In this document: piece after piece, positions 53,985-64,000 of the stretch
How positions within the stretch are numbered: position 1 is the stretch's first letter
Layout of the letters: every line of letters starts with the position of its first letter
Assembly: GCF_029784135.1 (NCBI RefSeq)
Contig: NC_073745.1
Coordinates: 98,229,105-98,293,104 of the forward strand
Length of the DNA: 64,000 nt
Direction: 5' to 3'
From: Toxorhynchites rutilus septentrionalis
Taxonomy: Eukaryota > Arthropoda > Insecta > Diptera > Culicidae
Program-made: the position numbers and the translations under genes
The notes under the pieces: generated by a model
What the model saw: only the letters and a program-made list of their open reading frames with translations
Databases searched by the model: none
Told to the model about the DNA's origin: nothing

Positions 53985-56900
53985 AGGACTTTGCATATCC
54001 CCCCACGAAGGTATGACTTCCTTTATGAAGTATCTTACCTGATTTGGTTCAGCAGACCAAATCTCGTTAGGCATAAGAATGGCCTTTCCAAGAATTCGCA
54101 GTCTTCGCTGAATTAGTGTACTGCATTGACACAGTAAATGTTCCGAAGTCTCAGCTTCGAAATTGCAGAAACGACAGTTATCATCTGCCAGTTTTCCGAT
54201 TTTTTAATGTAATACCTGATCGGACAGTGTCCAGTCAATAGACCAGTTCATGTACTCAAATCTGCCTTATTCAAGCTGAGTAGGTTGCGTGTTATTCTGT
54301 TACAAGGTGTAATGAATAATTTGGATTGTCTTGATGTTGATAGAGCCCTCCAGTTGGCTTCAATCATTGATATTTCCCAGATTTTGAGCTCCGAATTCAT
54401 GCATGATGTAGATAATCCACAAAATGGCTCAGGCCCGACGAATTTAGTTGAAGATCCTAATCTTGCTAAGAGATCGGCTTTTTCATTACCTTCTACATAC
54501 CGCAGTGACCAAGCATCCAGTATAGGTTAACTTTAGTAGCAGCTAGTTGTTTTAGTAGTTGTTAGTTGTGCACCCATGGCCGAGTGGTTAGCGTCTCACA
54601 TTATCATGCCGGGTGTTCGGGTTCGATTCCCGTTCTGGCCTGGGGTTTTTTCGTCAGAGAAATTTCACTGTGGTCACGCGCATTCTAGAGCTTGCCACTC
54701 GGAATACATTCAATGCGTGTTATTTGGCTTAAGAAATCTCAACTAAGTATTAATAAATGACGCTAGTTAAAATAGTTAATGATAAAATACATTCCCAAAC
54801 TAGCTTTGACTGACATGTGTATGCTTTTACTGCATTAAGAGCTGCTTGGCTATCTGAGAAGATACAGATATTGGCATACCTGTATTTTCTAGTCAAACAA
54901 ATATATGTATATCTTAGAATAGCTTGTATTACTGCTTGAAAAACTGTAGGCCACTGTCCTATTGGAATTGACATATCGATTCCTGGTCCAGTAATACCAG
55001 CTCCCGTAGATTTACCGATTTTAGATCCATCGGTATGAAACATGAGTGATCCTGGATGAGTTTTGGGATCACCTTCTACCCATTCGTTGCGATTGAATTC
55101 AATCACTTTGAAGGGAACACTGAAGTTAGTCTTTGTTTTTTTGAAGTTAGTCTTTGTTCAGTCTTCATTCATGCTTACTATAGTGTTCAGTTGAAAATCT
55201 TTCAGGATTTGTAAATGCCCTGTGAGATCTCCTTCTAGTAAATGTTTTATACGTTTCAACTTAAGAGCACCTTTTTCTGCTTCAAGTTGCACATATTGGT
55301 GCAAGGGTAGAAGGTATAAAAGAGCATCTAGGACTTTGGAAGGTGCGCTAGGCATTGCTCCAGTTATTGATAATCATGCCAGACGTTGTAGTTTATCGAG
55401 CTTTTTCTGAGCTGATATTTGTGTAGTTTTAGGCCACCACACTAGCGAAGCATATGTTAGTCTGGGTCTCACAATTGCCGAGTAAATCCAGTGAATCATT
55501 CTCGGTTTTAGTCCCCACTTTTTCCCGAATATACTACTACAACTCCAGAGAGCAGTCTGGGCTTTAGATATTGCATACTTCAGTTGGTCGTTCCAATTTA
55601 GTTTTTGGTAAAGCGTGACACCTAAACATTTGGTTCATTTTGAGAGCTCCAGTTGTACACCTCCCAATCTTATACTTATACCTCCCAATCTCAATCTCAA
55701 ACTTTCATTTTCTGGTAAATGGAATTACTGTTTTTGAAGGATTACACTAAGTCCTTCCAAGTTGCACCATTTGAGTGTGTAGTTAAGCGCTTTTTGCATT
55801 CTATTGAGGATAGTATACTCACATTTACCCCTCACTAAGATGATTATATCATCAGCTAAACCAATGACTTCGTATCCTAAATTAGCCAGGTTATTAAGAT
55901 CGTCGACAACTAGGGACCACAACAGAGGAGACAGAACTCCTCCTTGAGGTCAACCTCTAGTTGGTTTCGTTGTTAGAGTAGATCCTTCTAATTTAGCTGT
56001 TATTAGTCGGTTGGTTAGCATGGCATGTATCCATTTGGAGATGCACATGTCAAAACTACATTTTTTCATAGCTTTATTTATACAGTTGTAGGATGCATTG
56101 TCAAATGCTCCCTCAATATCAAGAAAAACTGTAAGTGAGATTTCTTTAGCATCAAAAGACTTCTCTATTTTTGAAATTAATTTGTGAAACGCTGTTTCAG
56201 TTGATTTATTTGCTTGATAGGCAAATTGAAATTTGTTCAATGGTCTCCTGTTCAAATATGCTGAATTGATATGGAGATCAACGACCTTTTCCATCATTTT
56301 TAAGATGACAGATGTTAGACTAATTGGTCTGTACGCTTTGGGAGTCGTCCTGTCACGTCTGCCAGCCTTGGGAATAAATATAACCCGGACTTCTCGCCAT
56401 TTACTAGGAATGTAACTTAGTACCATACTAGCTCTAAACATCTAAACATCATCCTTACTTTTTTGTTACAGCACCAGATAAATCCCGTCTGGTCCTGGAG
56501 ATTTAAAGAGCTTGAAGGAATCCACTGCCCATTCAACCCTTGACTTCGTGAAGACCGCCCTAGCCAATTCATTAGCTCTATTCTCGTCATTGATTAGACA
56601 AGATTGAGCTGTGTTGAAGACCTGTGCGTGTCCGGAGATCAATTGGATTGAACCTGGGAAGTGTGTTTCCATCATGATACTAAGTGTTTCCTGGGAATCG
56701 GTTGTATATTGATCATTTTCTTTTTTCAGACTACCAAGTCCTTAGAAAGGGCTTTATGAAATCTTGCTACAACAAACTTTCTACCTGTCCACAGGTGAAC
56801 TTCCAATCCCTTCTCTTAGATTTACGGATTTCTTTGTTATATTCTGTTAGACAGTTTTTGTAATCTGTAATTTTTGCGTTGTTGAAAAGTTTTCTAGACA

Positions 56901-57805
56901 ATTTTCTAAGCCTTTCAAGTTTTTTGTTCCACCAAGATGCATCCTTACTTGAAGTTTTTTGCTTCAGAGGACAGTTTTCTTCGAAGGTGGATTTAATATT
57001 GGTTTCAAATTCTGATGAAACTATTTCAAGCTGTTCAGTGGAAAAAATACTTTCCACTGATATCAAAATTTTCTCCTGAAGTTTGGAATGCTAACTATCC
57101 CAATTTTTTTTTCTCGGATCTCTGAATTGTTCGATCAAAAGATCACCAGAATTATAATTAAACATTATATGTTTATGAACAGATAGAGATTCTTCATTTG
57201 ACACATGCCAATTTTTCATCTTATCTGATAGTTTAGAACTGCAGAGTGTTAGATCAAGAACTTCTTGTTTAATAGAGTTAACAAATGTTGGGTCGTTTCC
57301 TTGGTTACAAATGTTAATATAATTTGACATTAAATATTCACCTCTGACATTGATGTCGCTACTGCCCCAGATCGTATGGTGGGCATTGGCGTCAGATCCT
57401 ATGATGAATTGTTTGTTATATAATTTACAGTGTTGTATCAGCGTAGCAACTTCAAATGGAGGAACTTCAACGTTGTCTCCTGGGAAATAAGCCGAAGCGA
57501 CCATGATAACGGGTCGTTGGAGCCTCCAATTGTATTGCCACGATGTCACGGTTGATAAATTGTGTGATCGGTACATACCTAATGTTATCCCGTATAAGAA
57601 TTGCTGTTCTTAGTGCAGTTTGTGTGCTGTCATAGAGAAGCTTACATTTTTGTGTAGAGATTCCTCGAATCCTAGAATTATAGAACCAAGGCTCTTGAAT
57701 AATAGCCACATACAAAGTTTCGAAAATGAACCTTCTGCTTAGGATGCTGCTTGCTCCCTTGGTGTGATGAAGGTTCACCTGAATAAACTTTATTCTGTCC
57801 AGCAT
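53985..57805 (-). pseudogene. LINE ORF2: endonuclease, RT, RNase H, zinc knuckle
   Basis: Starts with ATG at 57805 (MLDRIKFIQVNLHHTKGAS), a few bases after the ORF1 stop. Endonuclease: IIQEPWF, then GSDANAHHTIWGS. RT: RVIFIPKAGRRD, AYRPISLTS, FQFAYQANKSTE, VFLDIEGAFDN (motif A), TRG*PQGGVLSPLLWSLVVD (motif B, Cys codon mutated to TGA), IGLADDIIIL (catalytic box as LADD). RNase H: FHTDGSK, then FQAVIQAI (the expected catalytic Glu is Val) and FSDSQAALNA. C-terminus: a CX2CX8HX4C knuckle at about 54155-54215 (CRFCNF...EHLLCQC). Several frameshifts. Confidence 0.85.
54568..54763 (+). mobile_element. tRNA-derived SINE, copy 3 (3' truncated)
   Basis: GTGCACCCATGGCCGAGTGG then TTAGCGTCTCACATTATC (A box), GGGTTCGATTCCCG (B box) and GCGTGTTATTTGGCTTAAGA. 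It ends at AATAAATGACGC, about 50 bases short of copy 2. The flanking repeats are imperfect (CTAGTTGTTTTAGTAGTT and CTAGTTAAAATAGTTA). It splits the RNase H region of the LINE. Confidence 0.85.
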
Positions 57806-57809
57806 TTTG

Positions 57810-58165
57810 TTAAAGCTTGTTAGGATTGTTCATGTGAGTCCCACGAGTTGCGCGGTAAAGAAGGTCAGCTACATCAGTGACCCGCTTAATGCAGTAAGGG
57901 CAGAAAATACTGTGGAGGGCGCCCCGGTGCTCCACAGGCTCCGTTATAGACAGGGTATTTGATGAAATCCCCCCCCCCCCCCTACCATTCAACCCTCGGC
58001 TAGGGTCGCGTAACACCTTAGGGGTTTATCTATTACTTCCTTTCTATAATAACCATTGATAACAACTATTACAACCATCCTCCTTTTTTGGGGTTTTGGA
58101 CCCACTGCTCTGATTCTCAATAGTTTCAGGTTCTTTTTCGGACATGCTACTATAGAGATCCGTCA
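57810..58165 (-). pseudogene. LINE ORF1 remnant
   Basis: ATG near 58165 (MTDLYSSMSEKEPETIENQS) runs about 45 codons to a stop. The distal end reads EHRGALHSIFCPYC and TDVADLLYRATRGTHMNNPN, stopping at 57810 four bases before the ORF2 start. The central part of ORF1 is missing, and a 14-C run at 57969-57982 lies at the presumed junction. The Cys pair in FCPYC may be a zinc-knuckle relic. Confidence 0.6.
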
Positions 58166-58625
58166 TTCGCAGGCGGAGTTAATTTTCCAATTGAGATTTG
58201 GTTGCTTGACGAAATTTTGAGGGTTTATAAAGGCCGCAGTTTTTATACCCGGATCGTTGAAATCAAATTGCTTTAAAATCTTTTGCACAAGTTCAATGTA
58301 AAAGTCCCGACAAATCGATTTGAAGGCCAGCTTCCTAGCTGCATCCAATTCTTTTTCAGCTTCTTATGTATCGATACCAACGTAAACAAGCTTCTTCAGA
58401 AAGTCTTCAAAATCTTTCACATCAAGCGCTGATCGTTGCACGTAGCTCTCCAAACATAAGTAACCTAATATGATCAACAATAACATTCTTGTTTCATTAT
58501 AAATTTCCCAAAATTGAGACCTTTCTGATTTAAAAATGCAGTTGTCGTTATACATGAGCGGCAGAACAAAGTTTAGGAACAGCATAATCGGTTTAGTCAA
58601 AGGAAATGAGTCAATATACGATTGG
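58163..58625 (-). pseudogene. hAT-type transposase fragment
   Basis: Minus strand: FLNFVLPLMYNDNCIFKSER, QFWEIYNETRMLLLIILGY, one stop, then RKLAFKSICRDFYIELVQKI and QFDFNDPGIKTAAFINPQN. The pattern (Q-S.-P.I..LY, then CR.F...L..QI.KRFDF.DP.L....FL.P) matches the central region of hAT-like transposases. The catalytic C-terminal dimerisation region is absent. The LINE 5' end abuts it, so the LINE may have inserted here. Confidence 0.65.
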
Positions 58626-58849
58626 CGGATTGACTATTATTTTGATTTTTATTAGGTTTTATTTATTGAAATTATAAGTATATATTTTTTAGTTTGATGT
58701 GAAGGATCCTATCTATTTTTTGAATTTTCCCACAGATGTTTCCCCATTTTTTACAATTTTAATAAATACCGCGATTGAAGACCGGTCTCAACTAATTCAT
58801 TTTTCAAGTGCATTTCACTTGAAAAAAAATTCTTGCATTTTCCCTATGC

Positions 58850-58960
58850 TGTATGTTCTTCCCATGCTGTCAAACGGTTCTCCTATGAAACAAGCAAACG
58901 TTTTCGTGGATCGGGCTGTGTTTATTTGTGACCGAACTTTTGTGACCGAACTAGAATTGA
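58850..58960 (+). repeat. short dispersed repeat H, copy 2
   Basis: CCCATGCTGTCAAACGGTTC, AAACGTTTTCGTGGATCGGG, CTGTGTTTATTTGTGACCGA; matches 23728-23850. Confidence 0.45.
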
Positions 58961-59029
58961 AATAAATGTAATTTGGGTAATTCATATTTTAAAGTTGTTT
59001 TAATGAATGAAAAAAGTTCAAATAATATA

Positions 59030-59340
59030 ATTCTAGTGTTCAGAATCATAAAAACCTAACATTTGGCTGTAATTAAAATTGAATTACAATTAAGTTTAGG
59101 GAAGTTTAATAGTCAATAATACTGAAATTATCTACTCTAATTATCTCAGTATCTACCAAAATATCAGTTGTGCTTTATGATTTTAACGCTAGCATTAATT
59201 GATGAAAAAGTGTAGTTCATTCATTTTATTTATTTCGATTATTTTTGCCTTTAATACCAATACTTTCTCTATGTAGTGGATTATTATAAAAAAAGTAACA
59301 CTTTTTTCCCTCCTGATTATTGGATCTCTTGGATTTTTCG
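59030..59340 (+). repeat. dispersed repeat I, copy 2
   Basis: Matches the reverse complement of 24570-24900. Its right neighbour (59320-59450, ACACCAATAGTTTCCGTTTG) resembles 61250-61370 (ACACCAATGGCTTTCGTCAA), suggesting a local old duplication across the Tigger-type MITE. Confidence 0.45.
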
Positions 59341-59720
59341 GAAAATGGATAATCGGAAAGAAAGAAATTTTGAGCATTAACATTTCTCCACCATAAACAA
59401 GAAAAATAACACCAATAGTTTCCGTTTGAATAATAAAGCTTGCCGGTTACAAGTTAAAATTATAAAAAATTAGGAATGAATTCAGATTTATCCTTAGAGA
59501 TTTTCATTCCCCTGTGCTTGTTCGCCTAGGAATGTAAAATTAAGCATTGCTACGTAATTTGCGTAAATTGCTACTTGATTTGACTTTATGTTCGCAGTGC
59601 GTTAGTACAGTAGAACTCCGATTATCCGCGGATTAGTCAGGCAAGGTCACCGCGAATAACGAAAATCGTGGATAACGCAATAAAGGATTAAAAATAAGGT
59701 GCAATCACGAAAACAAGATA

Positions 59721-61006
59721 TTAGGCTGTCAAAAAAGTCCTGCGGTATTTCCGCGAGGTTTCGTTGTAAGCGCGTAGTTCTAGTTGTATTCATTGTATCG
59801 AGTCATACTATAGCTTGTTGGAAAGATATTTTTGCGCGCTATAATATAGTCCTTGACAGTGTTTTGTTTGGTTGAGTCGTTCGTGAGTTATAGTGTCGCA
59901 AATATGGAGCAAAATAAAGAGAAAATCCGACATATTTTGAAGTACTACTATGACAAAGGCAAAAATGTATCTCAAGCTGCCAATAAAATTTGTGCAGTTT
60001 ATGGACCCGATACAGTTTCCATTTCCACCGCACAACGATGGTTTCAACGTTTTCGTTCTGGTGTAGAGGTCGTCGAAGATGCGCCACGCTCCGGAAGGCC
60101 TGTCGTCGAAAATTGCGACAAAATCGCTGAATTAGCCGAGAAAGACCGGCATAGTAGCAGCCGTAGCATCGGCCAAGAGCTGGGGATAAGTCATCAAACC
60201 GTTATTAACCATTTGAAGAAGCTTGAATTCACAAAGAAGCAAAGAAGCAACGTGTGCCACACACGTTGACGCAAATAACATCTTTGACCGTATCGACGCA
60301 TGTGAATCGCTGCTGAATCGCAACAAAATCGACCCGTTTCTGAAGCGGATGGTGACTGGCAATGAAAAGTGGGTCACTTACGACAACGTGAAGCGCAAAC
60401 GGTCGTGGTTGAAGCCCTCTGAAGCGGCTCAGACGGTGGCCCAGCCCTCATTAATAGCCAGGAAGGTTCTGCTGTGTGTTTGGTGGGATTGTCAAGGAAT
60501 AATCTATTAAGAGCTGCTTCCCTATGGCCAAACGCTCAATTCGGACCTGTACTACTAACAACTGGACCGCTTGAAGGTAGCACTCATGAAGAAGAGGCCA
60601 TCTTTGATAAACAGAGGCCGCATTGTCTTCTATCAGGACAACGCCAGGCCACACACTTCTTTGGTGACGCGCCAGAAGCTCCGGGAGCTCGGATGGGAGG
60701 TTCTTTTGCATCCGCCGTATAGTCCGGACCTTGCACCAAGTGACTACCACCTGTTTTTGTCCATGGCGAACGAGCTAGGAAGGCAGAAGTTAGCCACAAA
60801 AGAGGCCTATGAAAATTGGCTATCCGAGTTTTTTGCCAATAAGGAAGCGAGCTTCTATAACAGGGGTATTATGAAGTTGGCATCTCGTTGGGAACAAGTC
60901 ATCGAACAAAACGGCGCATATTTGACTTGAAACAGATGATTGTAACTAATTTTATGAACAAATGAAAACTCAAAAAAAATACCGCAGGACTTTTTTGACA
61001 GCCTAA
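59721..61006 (+). mobile_element. mariner element, copy 2 (1286 bp)
   Basis: Same inverted repeats as copy 1 (TTAGGCTGTCAAAAAAGTCC / GGACTTTTTTGACAGCCTAA), TA at 59719-59720 and 61007-61008. It inserted into the Tigger-type MITE, whose two ends are preserved outside it. Confidence 0.95.
59904..60930 (+). pseudogene. DD34D mariner transposase, copy 2 (broken)
   Basis: Start MEQNKEKIRHIL as in copy 1, and the RSGRPVVENCDKI segment is intact here. An indel cluster near 60235-60285 (AGAAGCAAAGAAGCAACG) breaks the frame after the helix-turn-helix. The first catalytic Asp is changed (TGNEKW for TGDEKW). Stops follow at 60508 (TAA for TAT) and 60554 (TAA). D2 (YQDNARPHTS) and D3 (APSDYHLF) remain. 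The C-terminus to SRWEQVIEQNGAYLT is open, unlike copy 1. Confidence 0.92.
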
Positions 61007-61220
61007 TATTTTAGCATGAAAAATATGTTTTATCAATAAAGAAATTATTGAATAAAACTGTAAGGTCGTATCCACCAGTGGGCAGATAATTAAAGCCATG
61101 ACCAACATAAAAGAGCATAAGCCTTCTACTAACTGACAAATTCCGGGGAGTCCTATAGATTCATTACGGAACTCGGTGTCACGAATAATTCGCACCGCGG
61201 ATAATCGCAGTTCTACTGTA

Positions 61221-61865
61221 CTTGCAAAGAAAAAATTCAGGTTTTGGTCAATGCTCGATTTTTCGAACAATCATTTTCCGGAAAATGAAAGATTGAAAAA
61301 ATGAAATTCTTGAATATTGGGATTTCTTTCGCACCAATAATCAAAATTACACCAATGGCTTTCGTCAATAAAATATTTGTTCTAATTTTGTCGCTTATAG
61401 GTTAATGAGTCACCGAGCTCATTGACGATGAAAAAAGTGCGCATATATCAGAAAAGAAATACTTCGAATGATGTTTTTCTATGAAAGTGTAATAACATAT
61501 TTTTATTTTGTTTAGTTAAACTTTTTGCTGATTACAGATTTAAAGTGGACAATGCTTTCATAATTTTCTTTAAAAAACAAAACAACTATTCATGAAAGGA
61601 AAATTAGTGAGAGAAATTTTCATCTGATAGGATCAAAACTGATAATAAGGGTACGGTGACAATGCATCGGAGTACTCGCGAAAATTGTACGGATTGTACG
61701 ATAGCTGACAAAAAGAAACAAACTATTTTGTTCGCTCAAAGCAGACGAATTCGAACGATGCGAAGGGGAAGCTATGTAACTGTAATAATACAATTCTATT
61801 TAAGGTAAATGATTTTGGTTTGTCCAGTCGAAAATATGATCATGCCTTGTCCACTTTTTTGAATG
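61221..61865. other. no recognised gene
   Basis: AT-rich. Weak similarity of 61250-61370 to 59320-59450. A conceptual frame near 61810-61870 (KYDHALSTF) may belong to the LINE that follows. Confidence 0.4.
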
Positions 61866-61869
61866 CTCT

Positions 61870-64000
61870 AATTCAGCGCACCTTTCTCAATCCAGCAAGG
61901 GTTCCACCACATTAATGTCTGCTTAAAGCTAGGAGATTCCTCGTTTGATGTGCATGCTGTCTACAGACCTCCATGTTATCCTCATGCGTTATTCTTTGAC
62001 AAATTGGAAACTATCTACACGAGCGTAAAAAATATAGGAGGTTGTGTCCAAGACACGACCGCATTGTTGACGTAGAACTACGCTGTAGTTAAACTCAAGT
62101 AAACTCAAGAATCTAAATCACATACAAAATTCCAGAACGACATTTACTTTCTTGGTGACGAAATAAACGATATAAACTCTTTCTGTTAATCTCAACAACC
62201 TAGAAAAGAGTAGCACTGCTTCATTATGATCAAGATTAGCGCAAATGCAATCCTAGTTGAAGGGAGTTTTGCAACTGGCACGCGAACCCAAATAAATAAA
62301 TAACTTATTATAACTTATTGAAGAACCTGGTATTCCCAAATAATTTTTTGGTGCACAACCTTAATACCTGCTTCACCATAGCGTCAGTTCAATGCATTGA
62401 TGCAATGTCGAAGGTACCAACGAAGCATTTATGATGACGGAAAACAAACAATGTCAACTGCTAGGAAAAAGGCTGAATATTCGCCTCAGCAGAGATTCAT
62501 TACTACTACCCTAGCTCAAATATTTCCTTCCCGCTATCTCCCCTCCTTGTCACCACGTTCGGATCGACATGTACACCCGCAACAGCACAATACGTTAAAA
62601 CGCACGTACGTACACACACAAATATTCATATATCGATGGCTTGAAACAATTGAATATGCACACACTTATCTCCGCTTTGCGCTCAACAGAAGCCCTTTTT
62701 GTTCATATTGCCGATCTAGATCAACTTAGCTGTCATCTTTTGTGGAGAGAGTTTTGCTACCGTTATGCGAAACCAAATCACATACAAAATTCCAGAACAT
62801 TTATGTTCTTGGTGAACTGACGATAGCCTAGCTTGATGATTCCCCACACAATTGTGTAGTGCAATGGCGTCAGTTTGATGCAATTATTGCAATACTAGAG
62901 ACATCAGCGAGTCAGTAATTTGGTCGCGTCCACAGCTCAATCAGAAACTAAGCCATATGAGACTTTCAACTTCTTTAGTTCATTCGTCTCTAACCTTCAA
63001 AAAGCCTCTTGCAAAACTTTACTTTTTCCTCATATTACTCCTCCACTCCTCACCGTCCAGCTTGCCCAGCAACGATGTTGTTCAGTCGGTGTTCTCACGA
63101 AGAATGAAAGTTTGCCTCAGCGAGATCCACTCTTTATACTCTAGGCAAATATTCCACTTCGTTCTTCTTCTTTTCCTTTGTTCACGGAGACTTTAAGTCT
63201 TGCGATTTCCCCTTCGTTGCTCGTCCATAAGTTGCTCGTTATTGACAGCTCTGTTCGGGAGAGCACACAAATGGACAGAACAAATGTACGGGAAAATGGA
63301 AACGCTTATAGTTTTCATGAATTTTAACCATTTACACACCATGGAATTGTAATGTATATCATATCAAACAAATCTTAGGGAAATTCCCATTCGTTTGGTA
63401 TGTAAATCGCCAAAATCCGTTCGCGGCATAAATAGTTATTAACGTTAACTTTATTTCATAAAAATGTGACCTGTTTTCTGATTTGGCACCCTTAATGAAA
63501 GACGTAGTTCTACGTCAAAAATATCAGCTCTTGTGTGATAGTCGGAGATGTGAATATACCAGCCGATCGAACAGCTACAACTTTCATGTAACAAATACTA
63601 TTTCAACAAGACCGGCTAGCGATAACATCTTGGATCACGTGGTATGTTCGGAGAACCTTAAGGGCTACGTCATGAATGAAACAATGTCTTCAGAAGTCAG
63701 TGACCATTGCTCCATTCTCTCAACATTTCATCTTAATAAGCCAATAAAATTAGTGAATCTTCAGAATACTATTGTAAATCATGGTAGAATCAATAATGCA
63801 TTCTCAATGGCAATGCAACATTCTGTGGGTAGCTCAGCTCTAGAAAAACTGATCCATGCTGTGAATACATATCGCACCCTTAAGCAACAACATTCGAAGA
63901 CGGTATCAATTAATGCTCAAGTTAAAGGTCAATGTCCGTAGATGACTTTCGACTTCTGGAGGCTGTCGCGAATCAAGAATCATGTGTTGAAGAACAGTCG
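61870..64000 (+). pseudogene. LINE endonuclease, split by family A repeat, runs off end
   Basis: First part (to 62036): FHHINVCLKLGDSSFDVHAV, YRPPCYPHALFFDKLETI. It continues after the inserted repeat (63519) as SSCVIVGDVNIPADRTATT, the GD(V/F)N catalytic motif of APE-type LINE endonucleases. After a frameshift come SYNFHVTNTISTRPASDNIL, DHVVCSENLK and SSEVSDHCSI (the SDH catalytic motif). A linker region follows with a Trp-to-stop (GQCP*MTFDFWRLS) and reaches the window end before any RT motif. CR1/L2-like by general layout; clade uncertain. Confidence 0.8.
62037..63518 (-). repeat. family A repeat, copy 3 (1.48 kb)
   Basis: Starts AGGAGGTTGTGTCCAAGACA, TTGACGTAGAACTACGCTGT; ends TTAATGAAAGACGTAGTTCT, ACGTC. 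Flanks AAAAATAT on both sides look like an 8-bp target duplication. The LINE endonuclease frame reads through when the repeat and one flank are removed (VKN-ISSCVIVG), which fixes the repeat boundaries. Relative to the 50.2-kb copy about 380 bases are missing, mainly after the start. Confidence 0.85.

Larger units (their letters stand above)
53870..58165 (-). mobile_element. Lian/LOA-like LINE, near full-length coding
   Basis: Minus-strand non-LTR retrotransposon with a short ORF1 remnant and an ORF2 in the order endonuclease, RT, RNase H, zinc knuckle. RNase H after the RT is known for the I, R1 and LOA clades; Lian of Aedes is LOA. The 3' end near 53870 carries a GAAGAAGAA tail (TTCTTCTTC on the plus strand). 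A SINE is inserted in the RNase H region (54568-54763). Frames are broken by several stops and shifts. Confidence 0.82.
59608..61218. mobile_element. pogo/Tigger-type MITE interrupted by a mariner
   Basis: Left CAGTAGAACTCCGATTATCC, right (reverse complement) CAGTAGAACTGCGATTATCC, both continuing GCGG, with TA outside (59606-59607, 61219-61220). Such CAGTAGAAC..TCGATTATCCG ends are typical of pogo/Tigger elements. Own sequence is about 320 bp and non-coding; the rest is the mariner at 59721-61006. Confidence 0.85.

Overview
The window reads as non-coding DNA from an insect, most likely a culicine mosquito of the Aedes type. This is inference from content: Juan/Jockey-like and Lian/LOA-like LINEs, Tc1-like DD37E elements, DD34D mariners, tRNA-derived SINEs and dense nested MITEs in AT-rich DNA. 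I found no convincing host protein-coding gene, tRNA gene, rRNA gene or CRISPR array. Every recognisable coding stretch is a decayed transposase, reverse transcriptase, endonuclease, RNase H or Helitron fragment.

Layout. 0.5-1.26 kb: mosaic of transposase and LINE scraps. 1.26-4.74 kb: a three-level nest (repeat family A split by a Juan-like LINE, itself split by repeat family C). 6.5-8.5 kb: a hAT-like element and repeat family B. 8.9-13.9 kb: a family C copy opened by a TA-flanked element (E, itself carrying a MITE), a hAT-like element and a 1-kb foldback. 13.9-16.2 kb: a decayed mariner with a DD37E element inserted in its reading frame. 19.0-21.9 kb: LINE RT fragments and a second DD37E copy. 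22.2-23.7, 50.2-52.0 and 62.0-63.5 kb: three near full-length family A copies. 25.5-32.0 kb: foldbacks, a second E copy and an internally deleted mariner. 32.1-35.3 kb: family B and a TA-flanked element carrying a SINE. 36.2-37.1 kb: two Tc1/mariner-type remnants. 40.7-44.9 kb: hAT MITE, SINEs, family C-like end. 45.8-50.0 kb: hAT-like element containing a Helitron containing a mariner, plus a SINE. 53.9-58.2 kb: a Lian/LOA-like LINE with a SINE in it. 59.6-61.2 kb: a pogo/Tigger-type MITE containing a second mariner. 61.9-64 kb: a LINE endonuclease split by a family A copy and running off the end.

The most unusual signal is in repeat families B and C. These are non-coding elements with TGACGTAG-type palindromes near their ends, and they carry what looks like a replication-dependent histone mRNA 3' stem-loop (6-bp stem, TTTC loop, CCAAA/ACCA flanks). 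In family C it lies about 120-135 bases inside one end, in family B about 220. Family A has the same terminal layout and a possible relic of the loop. Because insertions are nested and several target-site duplications can be read, the order of many insertions can be inferred. The longer repeat-poor islands (about 16.2-19.0, 27.1-29.1, 37.1-40.7 and 52.0-53.9 kb) are where host intronic or regulatory DNA is most likely.
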